Assembly (NCBI RefSeq): GCF_011387195.1
Contig: NZ_CP046919.1
Location: 248,001-312,000, forward strand
Source: Streptococcus ruminicola
Lineage (GTDB): Bacteria > Bacillota > Bacilli > Lactobacillales > Streptococcaceae
DNA length: 64,000 bases
Direction: 5' to 3'
Shown: one piece after another, positions 26,761 to 35,340 of the stretch
Numbering within the stretch: the stretch's first letter is position 1
Layout of the letters: each line of letters starts with the position of its first letter
Notes under the pieces: generated by a model
The model's input: only the letters and a program-made list of their open reading frames with translations
Database searches by the model: none
What the model was told of the DNA's origin: nothing
Made by a program: the position numbers and the translations under genes

Positions 26761-27408
26761 TTAAACTTCTTTTTCAATTACTTGCACAGCTTCGGTTAAA
26801 CTATCAACTAAAAGGCTAGCTTGTGATTGATCAATGCCAAATACTTTATCGCGAATGGCAATCACTCGCACACCTGCAGCTACTCCAGCTTGAATTCCTT
26901 TTTGACTATCTTCAATAATAACAATATTACCTTTATCGAATCCTAATTTAGCACAAGCAGCATTGTAAATTGCAGGATTTGGTTTACCTTCTTTAAAATC
27001 ATCACCTGTCAAAATGTAAGTAAAATATTCAATCAAACCACATTTTGTCAAAGCTCGTTCAACATCTTTTCGCACCGTGTTTGAAGCCAATGCTAAGACA
27101 AATCCTTTTGCCTTTAAATCAGCTAAAACTTTTTTAGCATCTGGAAAAACTAATTGACTATAATCTGGTCGATGAACATTCTTATAAGCAGTGTACTCTG
27201 CTTCCAAAGCTTTTGTATCATAGTCTGAAATCTTGTCGCCTAAGATTTTTTCCCAGAACTGATCCATACGTCCACCTACAAAAAATTTAGGTGGCAAATG
27301 TTTGATAGAAATACCTTTACTCCCTAAAAATGCCTCACGACGGTCAAAATAAAAATTTTCAGTGTTAAATAAAACACCATCCATATCAAATATAATTGCT
27401 TTAATCAT
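26761..27408 (-). CDS. HAD phosphatase, beta-phosphoglucomutase-like
   Basis: A 215-residue HAD superfamily subfamily I hydrolase. Motif I is FDMDGVLFNTE (about 7-17), with a helical cap, motif II in LALASNTVRK, motif III Lys in GKPNPAIYNAACAKL, and motif IV in IVIIEDSQKGIQAGVAAG. Such proteins act on small sugar phosphates or as beta-phosphoglucomutases. No glycan operon is nearby, so the substrate is open. The start MIKAIIFD at 27408 is preferred because GGGGAGGC precedes it; a longer frame adds nine residues without a site. Confidence 0.82.
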   Translation of the reverse strand: MIKAIIFDMDGVLFNTENFYFDRREAFLGSKGISIKHLPPKFFVGGRMDQFWEKILGDKISDYDTKALEAEYTAYKNVHRPDYSQLVFPDAKKVLADLKAKGFVLALASNTVRKDVERALTKCGLIEYFTYILTGDDFKEGKPNPAIYNAACAKLGFDKGNIVIIEDSQKGIQAGVAAGVRVIAIRDKVFGIDQSQASLLVDSLTEAVQVIEKEV

Positions 27409-27461
27409 GAAAGCCTCCCCAGAATATTCTACCATAAATTTTTCAAAGATTTTCAGAAAGC

Positions 27462-27489
27462 AAAAAAGCTAGGACAAATTGTCCTAGCT
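27462..27489 (-). terminator. terminator of the cation ATPase gene
   Basis: AGCTAGGAC / GTCCTAGCT perfect stem. The minus strand continues into TTTTTTG, just after the stop at 27505. Confidence 0.88.
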
Positions 27490-27504
27490 AATAATTAACC
27501 TAAC

Positions 27505-30186
27505 TTAAATAGCTTTTTCATCTTGACCAAGAGCACGTTGAACAGCCTTAACAATTTCTGTCAAAACAACCATGAGCAAGCTTCCGATGATGACCGCTAA
27601 CCATTGTGTCACACTCAAGTGTGAAACGTGGAATAATTGGTTAAATCCAGGTACTGCAATAGTAACCATCAATAGTAGGAAAGCTACTGGAATTGCCCAG
27701 TTAAAGGTTCTATTTCTGAAAGCTCCAACTGTAAAGATTGATTGGTAAACAGACTTAACGTTAAAGGCATGGAGCAATTGAATCAAACCAAGAGTTGCAA
27801 ACGCCATTGTCAAAGCATCTTCGTGCATCATGCGGCTTGAAGCATGTTCTGGGAACATCAATGCCCATCCGTAAACACCTAAAACGAGTAAAGTTTGGAA
27901 AATACCTTGATAGATAATTGCGCCCATAACCCCACCATCAAAGAAGTTTGATTTACGTCCACGAGGTTTGTGAGTCATCACATCTGGTTCAGCTGGTTCA
28001 ACACCAAGCGCAATCGCTGGTAGCGTATCTGTTACCAAGTTAATCCAAAGAAGGTGTACAGGTTGAAGAACATCCCAACCAAATAGTGTGGCAAAGAAGA
28101 TTGTGAAGACTTCAGCCATGTTAGCTGAAAGAAGGTATTGAATTGATTTTTGGATATTAGAGAAGACCTTACGTCCTTCTTCAACAGCAACGATAATCGT
28201 TGCAAAGTTATCATCAGCAAGGACCATGTCAGAAGCTCCTTTAGAAACTTCTGTACCAGTAATCCCCATACCGATACCGATATCAGCTGTCTTAAGTGAT
28301 GGCGCATCATTAACACCGTCACCAGTCATGGCAACAACTTTACCTTCATTTTGCCAAGCTTTAACGATACGGACTTTGTGTTCAGGAGACACACGTGCAT
28401 AAACTGAATATTGTTTGAAGACTTTTTGGAATTCTTCGTCTGACAATTCATTAAGTTCAGCACCTGTGAAGACGTGGTCTTGACCGTCATCTTCAATGAT
28501 ACCAAGACGTTTAGCAATAGCTTCTGCTGTATCTTGGTGGTCACCAGTAATCATAATTGGACGAATACCAGCTTCCTTAGCGACAGCAACAGCCTTAGCT
28601 GCTTCAGGACGTTCTGGGTCAATCATTCCAACAAGACCTGAGAAAATCAAATCAGACTCAACAATTTCTGATTCAAGTGTTGGCACTTCAGAAACATATT
28701 TATAAGCCATCATCAAAACACGAAGAGCTTGTTTTGCAAGGTCTTTATTGACTTGCAAAATAGCTTTCTTCTCATCAGCTGTAATATCACGAACTTGACC
28801 ATCTTCTTCGATGCGAGTCACACGTTTAAGCAATTGATCTGGTGCACCTTTAACAGCAACAAGGAATTTACCATCAGCTTCTTTGTGAATCGTTGACATT
28901 AATTTACGTTCAGAATCAAATGGCAACTCTGCCACACGTGGTTCTTTTTTAAGAACTTCACGAATATCAAAACTATGATCAAGACCAAATTGAACTAGTG
29001 CTGTTTCAGTTGGGTCTCCGATTAATTTTCCATTTGGATCGATTTTAGTATCATTTGCAAAGTTCATAACACGAAGTGTGTTATTGTCAGATGCAATCTC
29101 GCTTGCAGAGCTTTGCAATTTTCCGTTTGTGTAAACTTTTTCGACTGTCATTTGGTTCATTGTCAATGTACCAGTTTTATCTGATGCAATGATTTCTGTA
29201 GAACCAAGTGTTTCAACAGCTGGTAATTTACGAACAATTGAATTACGTTTAGCAAGTGTTGTTGTTCCCATTGACAAGACAATTGTCACAATGGCTGGAA
29301 GTCCTTCTGGGATAGCAGCCACGGCAAGTGCTACGGCAACCATCAAACCATTAAGTGGAGCTTCTCCTCGAACAAAAACACCGATAAGGAAAGTAACAGC
29401 AGCGATACCAACAATCAAGTATGTCAATACTTTAGACAATTGGTTCAAACTTTGTTTAAGTGGTGTATCTGTTTCATCAGCGTTGGCAAGCATATCAGCA
29501 ATTTTACCAACTTCAGTGTACATACCTGTGTTAACAACGACACCAACACCTCGGCCGTAAGTAACATTTGAGTTTTGGTAAGCCATGTTTACACGGTCAC
29601 CGATTCCTGCATCAGCAGGTACTTCAACTGACAAATCTTTTTCAACTGGAACTGATTCACCTGTAAGAGCAGCTTCTTCAATTTTCAATGATGCTGCTTC
29701 TAAAAGTCGCATGTCAGCTGGAACAACATCACCAGCTTCAAGCATGACAATATCACCAGGAACCAATTCACGTGAATCAATTTCCACTACATGACCATCA
29801 CGACGGACACGCGCGATTTGACTTGACATATCTTTAAGAGCTTCAATCGCCGCTTCTGCTTGACCTTCTTGGTAAACACCAAATGCCGCATTCAAAATAA
29901 CAACAGCAAGAATAATTAAAGCATCTGTTAATCCGTGCATTCCTTCTGTAATAACAGAAAGAGCCGCAGCGACCAACAAAATGATAATCATCAAATCTTT
30001 GAACTGATCGATGAACTTCGCAAACAAACCACGTTTTTCACCTTCATCAAGTTCATTGTGACCAAATTCGTCCAAGCGTTTTTGAGCTTCGGCTGTAGAC
30101 AAACCATCACGTGATGACTTCAGAGTTTCCAATGTTTCATCTTTGCTCTGTGTATAAAACAGAGCTTTACTTTGTTCTTTAGACAA
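27505..30186 (-). CDS. mgtA: P-type cation ATPase, probable Mn2+/Ca2+ exporter (MgtA type)
   Basis: An 893-residue P2A-type ATPase with ten membrane helices. It shows the actuator TGES in EEAALTGESVPVEKD, the phosphorylation site IIASDKTGTLTMNQM (Asp about 336), the hinge MTGDGVNDAPSL, and cation ligands in TM4 (AAIPEGLPAIVTIVLS) and TM6 (WINLVTDTLPAIALG). These resemble SERCA/PMR1-type Ca2+ pumps. A yybP-ykoY Mn2+ riboswitch lies in the leader, as for L. lactis YoaB and S. pneumoniae MgtA, so manganese (and perhaps calcium) efflux under metal excess is the best call. It is monocistronic with its own terminator. An older label would be calcium-translocating ATPase. Confidence 0.88.
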   Translation of the reverse strand: MSKEQSKALFYTQSKDETLETLKSSRDGLSTAEAQKRLDEFGHNELDEGEKRGLFAKFIDQFKDLMIIILLVAAALSVITEGMHGLTDALIILAVVILNAAFGVYQEGQAEAAIEALKDMSSQIARVRRDGHVVEIDSRELVPGDIVMLEAGDVVPADMRLLEAASLKIEEAALTGESVPVEKDLSVEVPADAGIGDRVNMAYQNSNVTYGRGVGVVVNTGMYTEVGKIADMLANADETDTPLKQSLNQLSKVLTYLIVGIAAVTFLIGVFVRGEAPLNGLMVAVALAVAAIPEGLPAIVTIVLSMGTTTLAKRNSIVRKLPAVETLGSTEIIASDKTGTLTMNQMTVEKVYTNGKLQSSASEIASDNNTLRVMNFANDTKIDPNGKLIGDPTETALVQFGLDHSFDIREVLKKEPRVAELPFDSERKLMSTIHKEADGKFLVAVKGAPDQLLKRVTRIEEDGQVRDITADEKKAILQVNKDLAKQALRVLMMAYKYVSEVPTLESEIVESDLIFSGLVGMIDPERPEAAKAVAVAKEAGIRPIMITGDHQDTAEAIAKRLGIIEDDGQDHVFTGAELNELSDEEFQKVFKQYSVYARVSPEHKVRIVKAWQNEGKVVAMTGDGVNDAPSLKTADIGIGMGITGTEVSKGASDMVLADDNFATIIVAVEEGRKVFSNIQKSIQYLLSANMAEVFTIFFATLFGWDVLQPVHLLWINLVTDTLPAIALGVEPAEPDVMTHKPRGRKSNFFDGGVMGAIIYQGIFQTLLVLGVYGWALMFPEHASSRMMHEDALTMAFATLGLIQLLHAFNVKSVYQSIFTVGAFRNRTFNWAIPVAFLLLMVTIAVPGFNQLFHVSHLSVTQWLAVIIGSLLMVVLTEIVKAVQRALGQDEKAI

Positions 30187-30202
30187 AATAACTTCCTCCT
30201 AT

Positions 30203-30335
30203 GGTCTCCTCTATAGAAAAAGAGACCTGTTTTTTTAAAACAAGTCTCGCTGTTTAAGACAGGGCCGGAAATTTCTTTCGTAATGACGACCATGTCACGG
30301 GTTTTACCCGTCTGCTACTCCCTTGAATACAGAGT
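30203..30335 (-). promoter_or_regulatory. yybP-ykoY (Mn2+) riboswitch with terminator
   Basis: On the minus strand the leader has the family marks AAGGGAGTAGC (30325-30315), a CGGGT/ACCCG hairpin, the GACATGGTCGTCATTACG core and the opposing CCGGCCCTGTC arm. The stem GAGAC / GTCTC (30248-30222) ends in TTTTTC and is a terminator. Its 3' arm can instead pair with GAGACC at 30208-30203, giving an alternative antiterminator-like hairpin near the ribosome site. Mn2+ binding is expected to turn the ATPase gene on. Confidence 0.88.
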
Positions 30336-30336
30336 A

Positions 30337-30365
30337 ATCATATCAATTTTAAAACCATTTGTCAA
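30337..30365 (-). promoter_or_regulatory. promoter of the cation ATPase
   Basis: TTGACA (30365-30360), 17-base spacer, TATGAT (30342-30337): a near-consensus vegetative promoter immediately upstream of the riboswitch. Confidence 0.88.
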
Positions 30366-30383
30366 CTAATCTTACAAGTAGCT

Positions 30384-30405
30384 AAAGCTTGATATATCAA
30401 GCTTT
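30384..30405. repeat. perfect 22-bp palindrome between mgtA promoter and DUF1934 gene
   Basis: AAAGCTTGATA followed by its exact reverse complement. It lies 18 bases upstream of the mgtA -35 and 8 bases past the end of the DUF1934 gene. It could be a weak terminator for the latter (no T-run on the minus strand) or an operator. Confidence 0.6.
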
Positions 30406-30413
30406 GGTTAGGC

Positions 30414-30800
30414 TTACAACCACTTGATTTCTAGCTGATAGTTTGCAAAAACATTATCCCCTTCAACTTGTTTTAGTTGATAGTGGATTTTAAGATTTTG
30501 CTCTTTGGTATCCAACTCATAAACACTGGTTTGTGTTTGTAAATGTTGCATACCAACTGGGGTTGGAATAGCAACTATAGCTGGCAGTTCGCGATGAAAT
30601 CGCATGATTGATTTTGGCGTTGAAAAACGTGTCATAATCAACTCTTGGTCATTACACTTAAGCATAACCGTTTCTTTTTCTTCATTGGTATAGGTAAGAT
30701 AGATATGACCATTTTTTTCGGTTAATTTAACTGGGTATGATTGCTCAACTAACTCAACTTGTCCATCTAAATCAATTTTATTCTTAATATGAAGTTTCAT
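30414..30800 (-). CDS. DUF1934 (YwiB-like) protein
   Basis: A 128-residue soluble protein of the DUF1934/YwiB family, predicted to form a calycin-like beta-barrel. It is mostly alternating beta-strands (MKLHIKNKIDLDGQVELVEQSYPVKLTEKNGHIYLTYTNEE), with the conserved PTPVGMQHLQTQTSVYELD segment (about 79-97) and the final YQLEIKWL strand. Function unknown; the fold suggests binding of a small hydrophobic ligand. No signal peptide, single-gene transcript. Confidence 0.78.
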   Translation of the reverse strand: MKLHIKNKIDLDGQVELVEQSYPVKLTEKNGHIYLTYTNEEKETVMLKCNDQELIMTRFSTPKSIMRFHRELPAIVAIPTPVGMQHLQTQTSVYELDTKEQNLKIHYQLKQVEGDNVFANYQLEIKWL

Positions 30801-30870
30801 CTAAGTAAGCTTCTTCCTTTCTCTAAAATTATACCAATTCTTTCTTCGTAAAGCTAATAATAACGCTGTT

Positions 30871-31749
30871 TTATCGCTTAATTGCTGATGAACGAAGTAA
30901 ACTAGTTCCAGTAAAAATAGCGATAAAAACAATCAATATTTTAAACTTATTGATATCTAGCTGACTGAGGAAAAAGGCAGCCGTCAAGACACCAAAAGAA
31001 CCACCAATAATGATTCCTAGAACCCCTGGCCAATTCACGCGACCAGATTTGATAAATTCTGTCGTACTTGCTGACATGATAACTGCTGCGTCAAGCATCA
31101 TCACTGGAAGTGCAATCGACGGATTAATCCCAAGCATTGAAAAGAAAATCAATTCTGGAGCATAGTTTCCTAATCCCATGGTCATCAAAATACCAATCGT
31201 AAAATTGAACACTATACCAACCAAAAGCCAAATGCCGTGAAGACCATGAACACCGTCACCCATTCCTGCACCAGGATTTGCAATCATGCGATAAACCATG
31301 ATAAGCGCAGCAATAATCAACAGTGTTCCTAAAGCTCTTTGCACATGACGTGTGTCCCAGTTTTTCGTAAGACGTGTCCCGACAAGAGCTCCCACAAAAG
31401 AAGCCGTTGCCATCGCTAACAAGGTTGGCAATTCCACTTTCACAATCGTGATAAAGCAAAGTGCCTCAATCAAGACTGGAATGACGTGAGCAGTTGATAA
31501 GGTCGCAGGAATCTGTTTATCATCCTTGACTAATTTTGTTGCCTTAAAAAGCGCCGTACTAGTCGCAAACGTTCCAATTCCTAGCGTATCTAGTAAGTCT
31601 GTCAGATAGCCTATCCAAAGACCAGTCCAGAATCTTTCCTTTAAATTAATTTTATTTTTCTTGGCATGCAAGATAATATTTCCAAAAATCCAAATAATTA
31701 AGAAAACCAAAAAAATCTGGATTAAACGTAAGATAAGTTCATTTGTCAT
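30871..31749 (-). CDS. TSUP (TauE/SafE) family membrane permease
   Basis: A 292-residue integral membrane protein with about eight hydrophobic helices and the TSUP pattern of two repeats (GLWIGYLTDLLDTLGIGTFATSTALFK near the N-terminus; GILMTMGLGNYAPELIFFSMLGINPSIALPVMMLDAAVIM in the middle). The family exports sulfite, sulfoacetate or other small organic anions; the substrate here is unknown. The ATG at 31749 (MTNELILRL) is chosen because a TATAAT box on the minus strand ends exactly 7 bases before it; the ATG at 31758 overlaps that box. The gene therefore looks leaderless, divergent from the HD-domain gene. Confidence 0.78.
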   Translation of the reverse strand: MTNELILRLIQIFLVFLIIWIFGNIILHAKKNKINLKERFWTGLWIGYLTDLLDTLGIGTFATSTALFKATKLVKDDKQIPATLSTAHVIPVLIEALCFITIVKVELPTLLAMATASFVGALVGTRLTKNWDTRHVQRALGTLLIIAALIMVYRMIANPGAGMGDGVHGLHGIWLLVGIVFNFTIGILMTMGLGNYAPELIFFSMLGINPSIALPVMMLDAAVIMSASTTEFIKSGRVNWPGVLGIIIGGSFGVLTAAFFLSQLDINKFKILIVFIAIFTGTSLLRSSAIKR

Positions 31750-31756
31750 AGACTCC

Positions 31757-31785
31757 ATTATAAGCAATTTTTTAACTTTCGTAAA
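31757..31785 (-). promoter_or_regulatory. promoter of the TSUP gene (leaderless arrangement)
   Basis: TTTACG (31785-31780), 17-base spacer, TATAAT (31762-31757). The -10 ends 7 bases before the ATG at 31749, so the transcript would begin at or next to the start codon. Confidence 0.6.
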
Positions 31786-31810
31786 CAAGATTATTTCAAG
31801 AGTTAAACCC

Positions 31811-31838
31811 TTAGCATTTTTAGCTTTTTTGTTATAAT
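31811..31838 (+). promoter_or_regulatory. promoter of the HD-domain gene (leaderless arrangement)
   Basis: TTAGCA (31811-31816), 16-base spacer, TATAAT (31833-31838). Only 6 bases separate the -10 from the ATG at 31845 and no Shine-Dalgarno exists. Confidence 0.6.
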
Positions 31839-31844
31839 GAAACT

Positions 31845-33146
31845 ATGAATGAAAAAGTATTTCGTGACCCTGTTCACAATTATATAACCGTCAATCATCC
31901 GGTCATTTATGACCTTATCAATAGTAAAGAATTTCAGCGTCTACGTCGTGTCAAACAAGTCTCGACAACTGTTTTCACCTTTCATGGCGCTGAGCACAGT
32001 CGTTTTTCACACTGCTTAGGCGTTTATGAAATTGCTAGACGAGTAACTGAGATTTTTGATGCCAAATTTCCAGAGATTTGGGATTCTAATGAAAATCTTT
32101 TAACCATGGTAGCAGCCCTCTTACACGATGTGGGGCATGGTGCTTATTCACACACTTTTGAAAAGCTTTTCGATACTGACCACGAAGCTATTACTCAAGA
32201 AATTATCACTAGTCCTGACACAGAAGTTAATGCGATTTTACGCCGAGTATCCCCAGATTTTCCTGAAAAAGTGGCAAGTGTCATCAGCCACACTTACCAC
32301 AACAAGCAAGTGGTGCAACTCATCTCTAGCCAGATTGACTGCGACCGAATGGATTACCTTTTGCGCGACTCCTACTACAGTGGAGCAAGATATGGTCAAT
32401 TTGATTTGACACGCATCTTGCGTGTTATTCGTCCAACAGCTGACGGCATTGTCTTTGAATATAACGGCATGCACGCTGTCGAAGACTACATTGTCAGTCG
32501 ATTTCAAATGTACATGCAAGTCTATTTCCACCCCGCTAGCCGAGCTATGGAAGTCTTGCTGCAAAATCTCTTAAAACGTGCTAAATACCTTTATCACATT
32601 GATAGCCACTTCTTTGAAAAAACGTCACCAAATCTCATCCCATTTTTAGCTAATCAAGCTAGTCTAGCCGATTATTTATCGCTAGATGATGGTGTGATGA
32701 ACACTTATTTTCAAGCTTGGATGACTGCTGAAGATGACATTCTAGCAGATTTAGCCAGCCGTTTTGTTAACCGTAAGGTTTTCAAATCCGTAACTTTCGA
32801 AGAAGAATCTCGTAAGGACCTCAGTCATTTAGTTGAATTGGTAAAATCTGTTGGTTTTGACCCAGACTATTACACTGGTATTCATGTTAACTTTGACCTT
32901 CCTTATGACATTTACCGCCCTGAAAAGAAAGAGCCACGTACTGAGATTAATATGATTCAAAAAGATGGCTCAGTTGTTGAGCTCTCAACCATCTCACCGA
33001 TTGTAAAGACTTTGACAGGAACAATTTATGGCGATAGACGCTTCTACTTTCCAAAAGAAATGCTCAGCGATGATGACTTATTTGCTCATACCAAAAAAGA
33101 ATTTATGAGCTATATCTCAAATGATCATTTTGTCTCACCCAATTAA
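31845..33146 (+). CDS. HD-superfamily phosphohydrolase (YwfO-like)
   Basis: A 433-residue cytoplasmic HD-domain protein. The metal-binding signature runs HSRFSHCLGVYEIARRV (about 51-67), LLHDVGHGAYSHTFE (about 92-106, His-Asp pair) and a later Asp in SSQIDCDRMDYLLRDSYYSG. This matches the YwfO/SAMHD1-like group, some members of which are dNTP triphosphohydrolases. dNTP hydrolysis is inferred, not shown. The gene ends at a hairpin with a T-run. Confidence 0.85.
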   Translation: MNEKVFRDPVHNYITVNHPVIYDLINSKEFQRLRRVKQVSTTVFTFHGAEHSRFSHCLGVYEIARRVTEIFDAKFPEIWDSNENLLTMVAALLHDVGHGAYSHTFEKLFDTDHEAITQEIITSPDTEVNAILRRVSPDFPEKVASVISHTYHNKQVVQLISSQIDCDRMDYLLRDSYYSGARYGQFDLTRILRVIRPTADGIVFEYNGMHAVEDYIVSRFQMYMQVYFHPASRAMEVLLQNLLKRAKYLYHIDSHFFEKTSPNLIPFLANQASLADYLSLDDGVMNTYFQAWMTAEDDILADLASRFVNRKVFKSVTFEEESRKDLSHLVELVKSVGFDPDYYTGIHVNFDLPYDIYRPEKKEPRTEINMIQKDGSVVELSTISPIVKTLTGTIYGDRRFYFPKEMLSDDDLFAHTKKEFMSYISNDHFVSPN

Positions 33147-33210
33147 GAAGTTAGAGATGAAACTGATGACAAATTGTCTAGGTTTCACCTAGCTTCTTTT
33201 CTTTTTTTAA
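33147..33210 (+). terminator. terminator after the HD gene
   Basis: Long imperfect stem GAAGTTAG..TGAAAC / GGTTTCA..CTAGCTTC followed by TTTTCTTTTTTT. Confidence 0.65.
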
Positions 33211-33316
33211 AATGAAAACGGTACCTCTTAGAATTCCTTGTGTTCCCCATGACAAATAAGCCACTTTTTAGTAAGATATATAGGTAGAGATTCTTTAGGA
33301 GGGGTAAATTAACCTT

Positions 33317-34126
33317 ATGTCTATTAAATTAGTCGCTGTCGATATCGACGGCACACTCTTAACCAACGACCGTAAAGTCACGCCTGAAGTTTTCGAGGCT
33401 GTTCAAGAAGCTAAAAAACAAGGTGTTAAGGTCATTATCGCAACTGGACGTCCTATCCCAGGTGTTCAGCCACTTCTTAACGAATTAAATCTAAGAGAAG
33501 AAGGCGATTATGTTATTACCTTCAATGGTGGACTAGTCCAAGATACGTCAACCGGTGAAAACATCATCACGGAAACCATGACTTACGAAGACTATCTTGA
33601 TATTGAATTCCTTAGCCGTAAATTGGATGTTCACATGCATGCAATCACGAAAAAAGGTATTTATACGGCTAACCGCAACATTGGAAAATACACGGTTCAC
33701 GAATCAAGTTTGGTTAATATGCCAATTTTTTACCGCACTCCAGAAGAAATGGGCGATAAAGAAATTATTAAAATGATGTACATCGATGAACCTGAAGTTC
33801 TTGATGCTGCCATCGAAAAAATTCCACAAGAATTCTTCGATAAATACACGATTGTTAAATCAACACCATTTTACCTAGAATTCATGAACAAAAAAGCTAG
33901 CAAAGGAAATGCCATCAAGCACCTTGCTGAAAAAATGGGGCTTACTGCTGAACAAACTATGGCTATCGGTGATGCCGAAAATGACCGTGCCATGCTAGAA
34001 GCGGTTGGAAACCCAGTTGTTATGGAAAATGGTACACCAGAACTTAAAGAAATCGCTAAATATATTACAAAATCAAACGAAGAAAGTGGCGTTGCACACG
34101 CCCTTAGAGAGTGGGTCTTAAAATAA
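33317..34126 (+). CDS. Cof-type HAD-IIB sugar-phosphate phosphatase (YidA-like)
   Basis: A 269-residue HAD IIB phosphatase. Motif I is VAVDIDGTLLTNDRK (about 6-20), followed by the GRPIPGVQPLL cap segment, and motifs III/IV appear as KASKGNAIKHLAEKMGL and AIGDAENDRAML (about 214-225). These enzymes dephosphorylate a broad range of sugar and nucleotide phosphates. RBS GGAGGGG. Its TAA stop overlaps the ATG of murM (TAATG), so it is coupled to the two Fem-type ligases; the reason for that coupling is unclear. Confidence 0.88.
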   Translation: MSIKLVAVDIDGTLLTNDRKVTPEVFEAVQEAKKQGVKVIIATGRPIPGVQPLLNELNLREEGDYVITFNGGLVQDTSTGENIITETMTYEDYLDIEFLSRKLDVHMHAITKKGIYTANRNIGKYTVHESSLVNMPIFYRTPEEMGDKEIIKMMYIDEPEVLDAAIEKIPQEFFDKYTIVKSTPFYLEFMNKKASKGNAIKHLAEKMGLTAEQTMAIGDAENDRAMLEAVGNPVVMENGTPELKEIAKYITKSNEESGVAHALREWVLK

Positions 34127-35340
34127 TGTATAGCTATAAAATCGGTATCTCAGCTGAAGAACACGATAATTTTGCAAAATCAAGCAATCAAACAAACCTT
34201 TTACAATCATCAAATTGGGAAAAAGTTAAAGACAATTGGGACAACGAACGTATTGGTTTTTACAAGGATGACCAATTAGTTGCTTCTGCTTCTATCCTAA
34301 TCAAAGCATTGCCACTTGGCTTCACTATGCTTTACATCCCACGTGGACCAATTATGGATTACAGTGACAAAGAACTCGTCACATTTGTCATCAAATCACT
34401 TAAAAAATACGGTAAAACAAAACATGCCCTTTTCATCAAAATGGACCCAGCTTTGTTGCTTAAACAATACAAAATCGGTGAAGAAGTTGATGAAAATAAA
34501 GACACACTTCTTGCTATCGACAACTTAAAAGCTGCTGGTTGTGAATGGACTGGACGCACAACAACTATTGCTGAAAGCATCCAACCTCGTTTCCAAGCCA
34601 ATGTCTACACACAAGAAGACATGACATCAACTTTCCCTAAACACACAAAACGTTTGATGAAAGACGCCGTTCACCGTGGTGTTATCACTACACGTGGTAC
34701 AATCGATGACGTGAAAGCTTTTGCTGATGTCGTTGCCCTTACAGAAAACCGCAAAGGTGTTGCTCTTCGTAACGAAGATTATTTCCGTAAAATGATGGAA
34801 ATTTACGGTGATGATGCTTACCTACACTTGGCAAAAGTTAACCTACCAAAACGTTTGGCTGAATACAAAGAACAATTAGCTCAAATCGAAAAAGACTTGG
34901 CTGAAACAGCTGAACACCAAAAGAAACGTTTGACAAAACTCACTCAACAAAAAAATTCTGTTACAAAATACATCAAAGAATTTGAAGAATTCGTTGAAAA
35001 ATACCCTGATGAATTAATCATCGCAGGTATCTTATCAGTTTCATTCGGTAACGTTATGGAAATGCTTTACGCTGGTATGAACGACGAGTTCAAGAAATTC
35101 TATCCTCAATACTCACTTTATCCAAAAGTATTTGAAGATGCTTATGCTGATGGCATCATCTGGGCAAATATGGGTGGTGTTGAAGGAACACTCGATGACG
35201 GTTTGACTAAATTCAAATCAAACTTCAATCCAACAATTGAAGAATTCATCGGTGAATTTAACATTCCAGTAAATGGTTTGCTTTACAAACTATCAAACTT
35301 GGCTTATAACATTCGCAAACAAAGGAGAAATAGCCATTAA
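34126..35340 (+). CDS. murM: Fem-family aminoacyltransferase, MurM-like
   Basis: A 404-residue FemABX ligase with two GNAT-like lobes and the antiparallel coiled-coil arm (LAEYKEQLAQIEKDLAETAEHQKKRLTKLTQQKNSVTKYIKEFEEFVEK, about 244-290). Such enzymes take an aminoacyl-tRNA and add the first residue (Ala or Ser) of the interpeptide bridge to the Lys of lipid II on the inner membrane face. Other marks: YIPRGPIMDY and the C-terminal FKSNFNPTIEEFIGEFNIPVN. The start is the ATG overlapping the previous TAA. A second Fem gene follows with the same overlap, as expected for a two-residue cross-bridge. Confidence 0.88.
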   Translation: MYSYKIGISAEEHDNFAKSSNQTNLLQSSNWEKVKDNWDNERIGFYKDDQLVASASILIKALPLGFTMLYIPRGPIMDYSDKELVTFVIKSLKKYGKTKHALFIKMDPALLLKQYKIGEEVDENKDTLLAIDNLKAAGCEWTGRTTTIAESIQPRFQANVYTQEDMTSTFPKHTKRLMKDAVHRGVITTRGTIDDVKAFADVVALTENRKGVALRNEDYFRKMMEIYGDDAYLHLAKVNLPKRLAEYKEQLAQIEKDLAETAEHQKKRLTKLTQQKNSVTKYIKEFEEFVEKYPDELIIAGILSVSFGNVMEMLYAGMNDEFKKFYPQYSLYPKVFEDAYADGIIWANMGGVEGTLDDGLTKFKSNFNPTIEEFIGEFNIPVNGLLYKLSNLAYNIRKQRRNSH

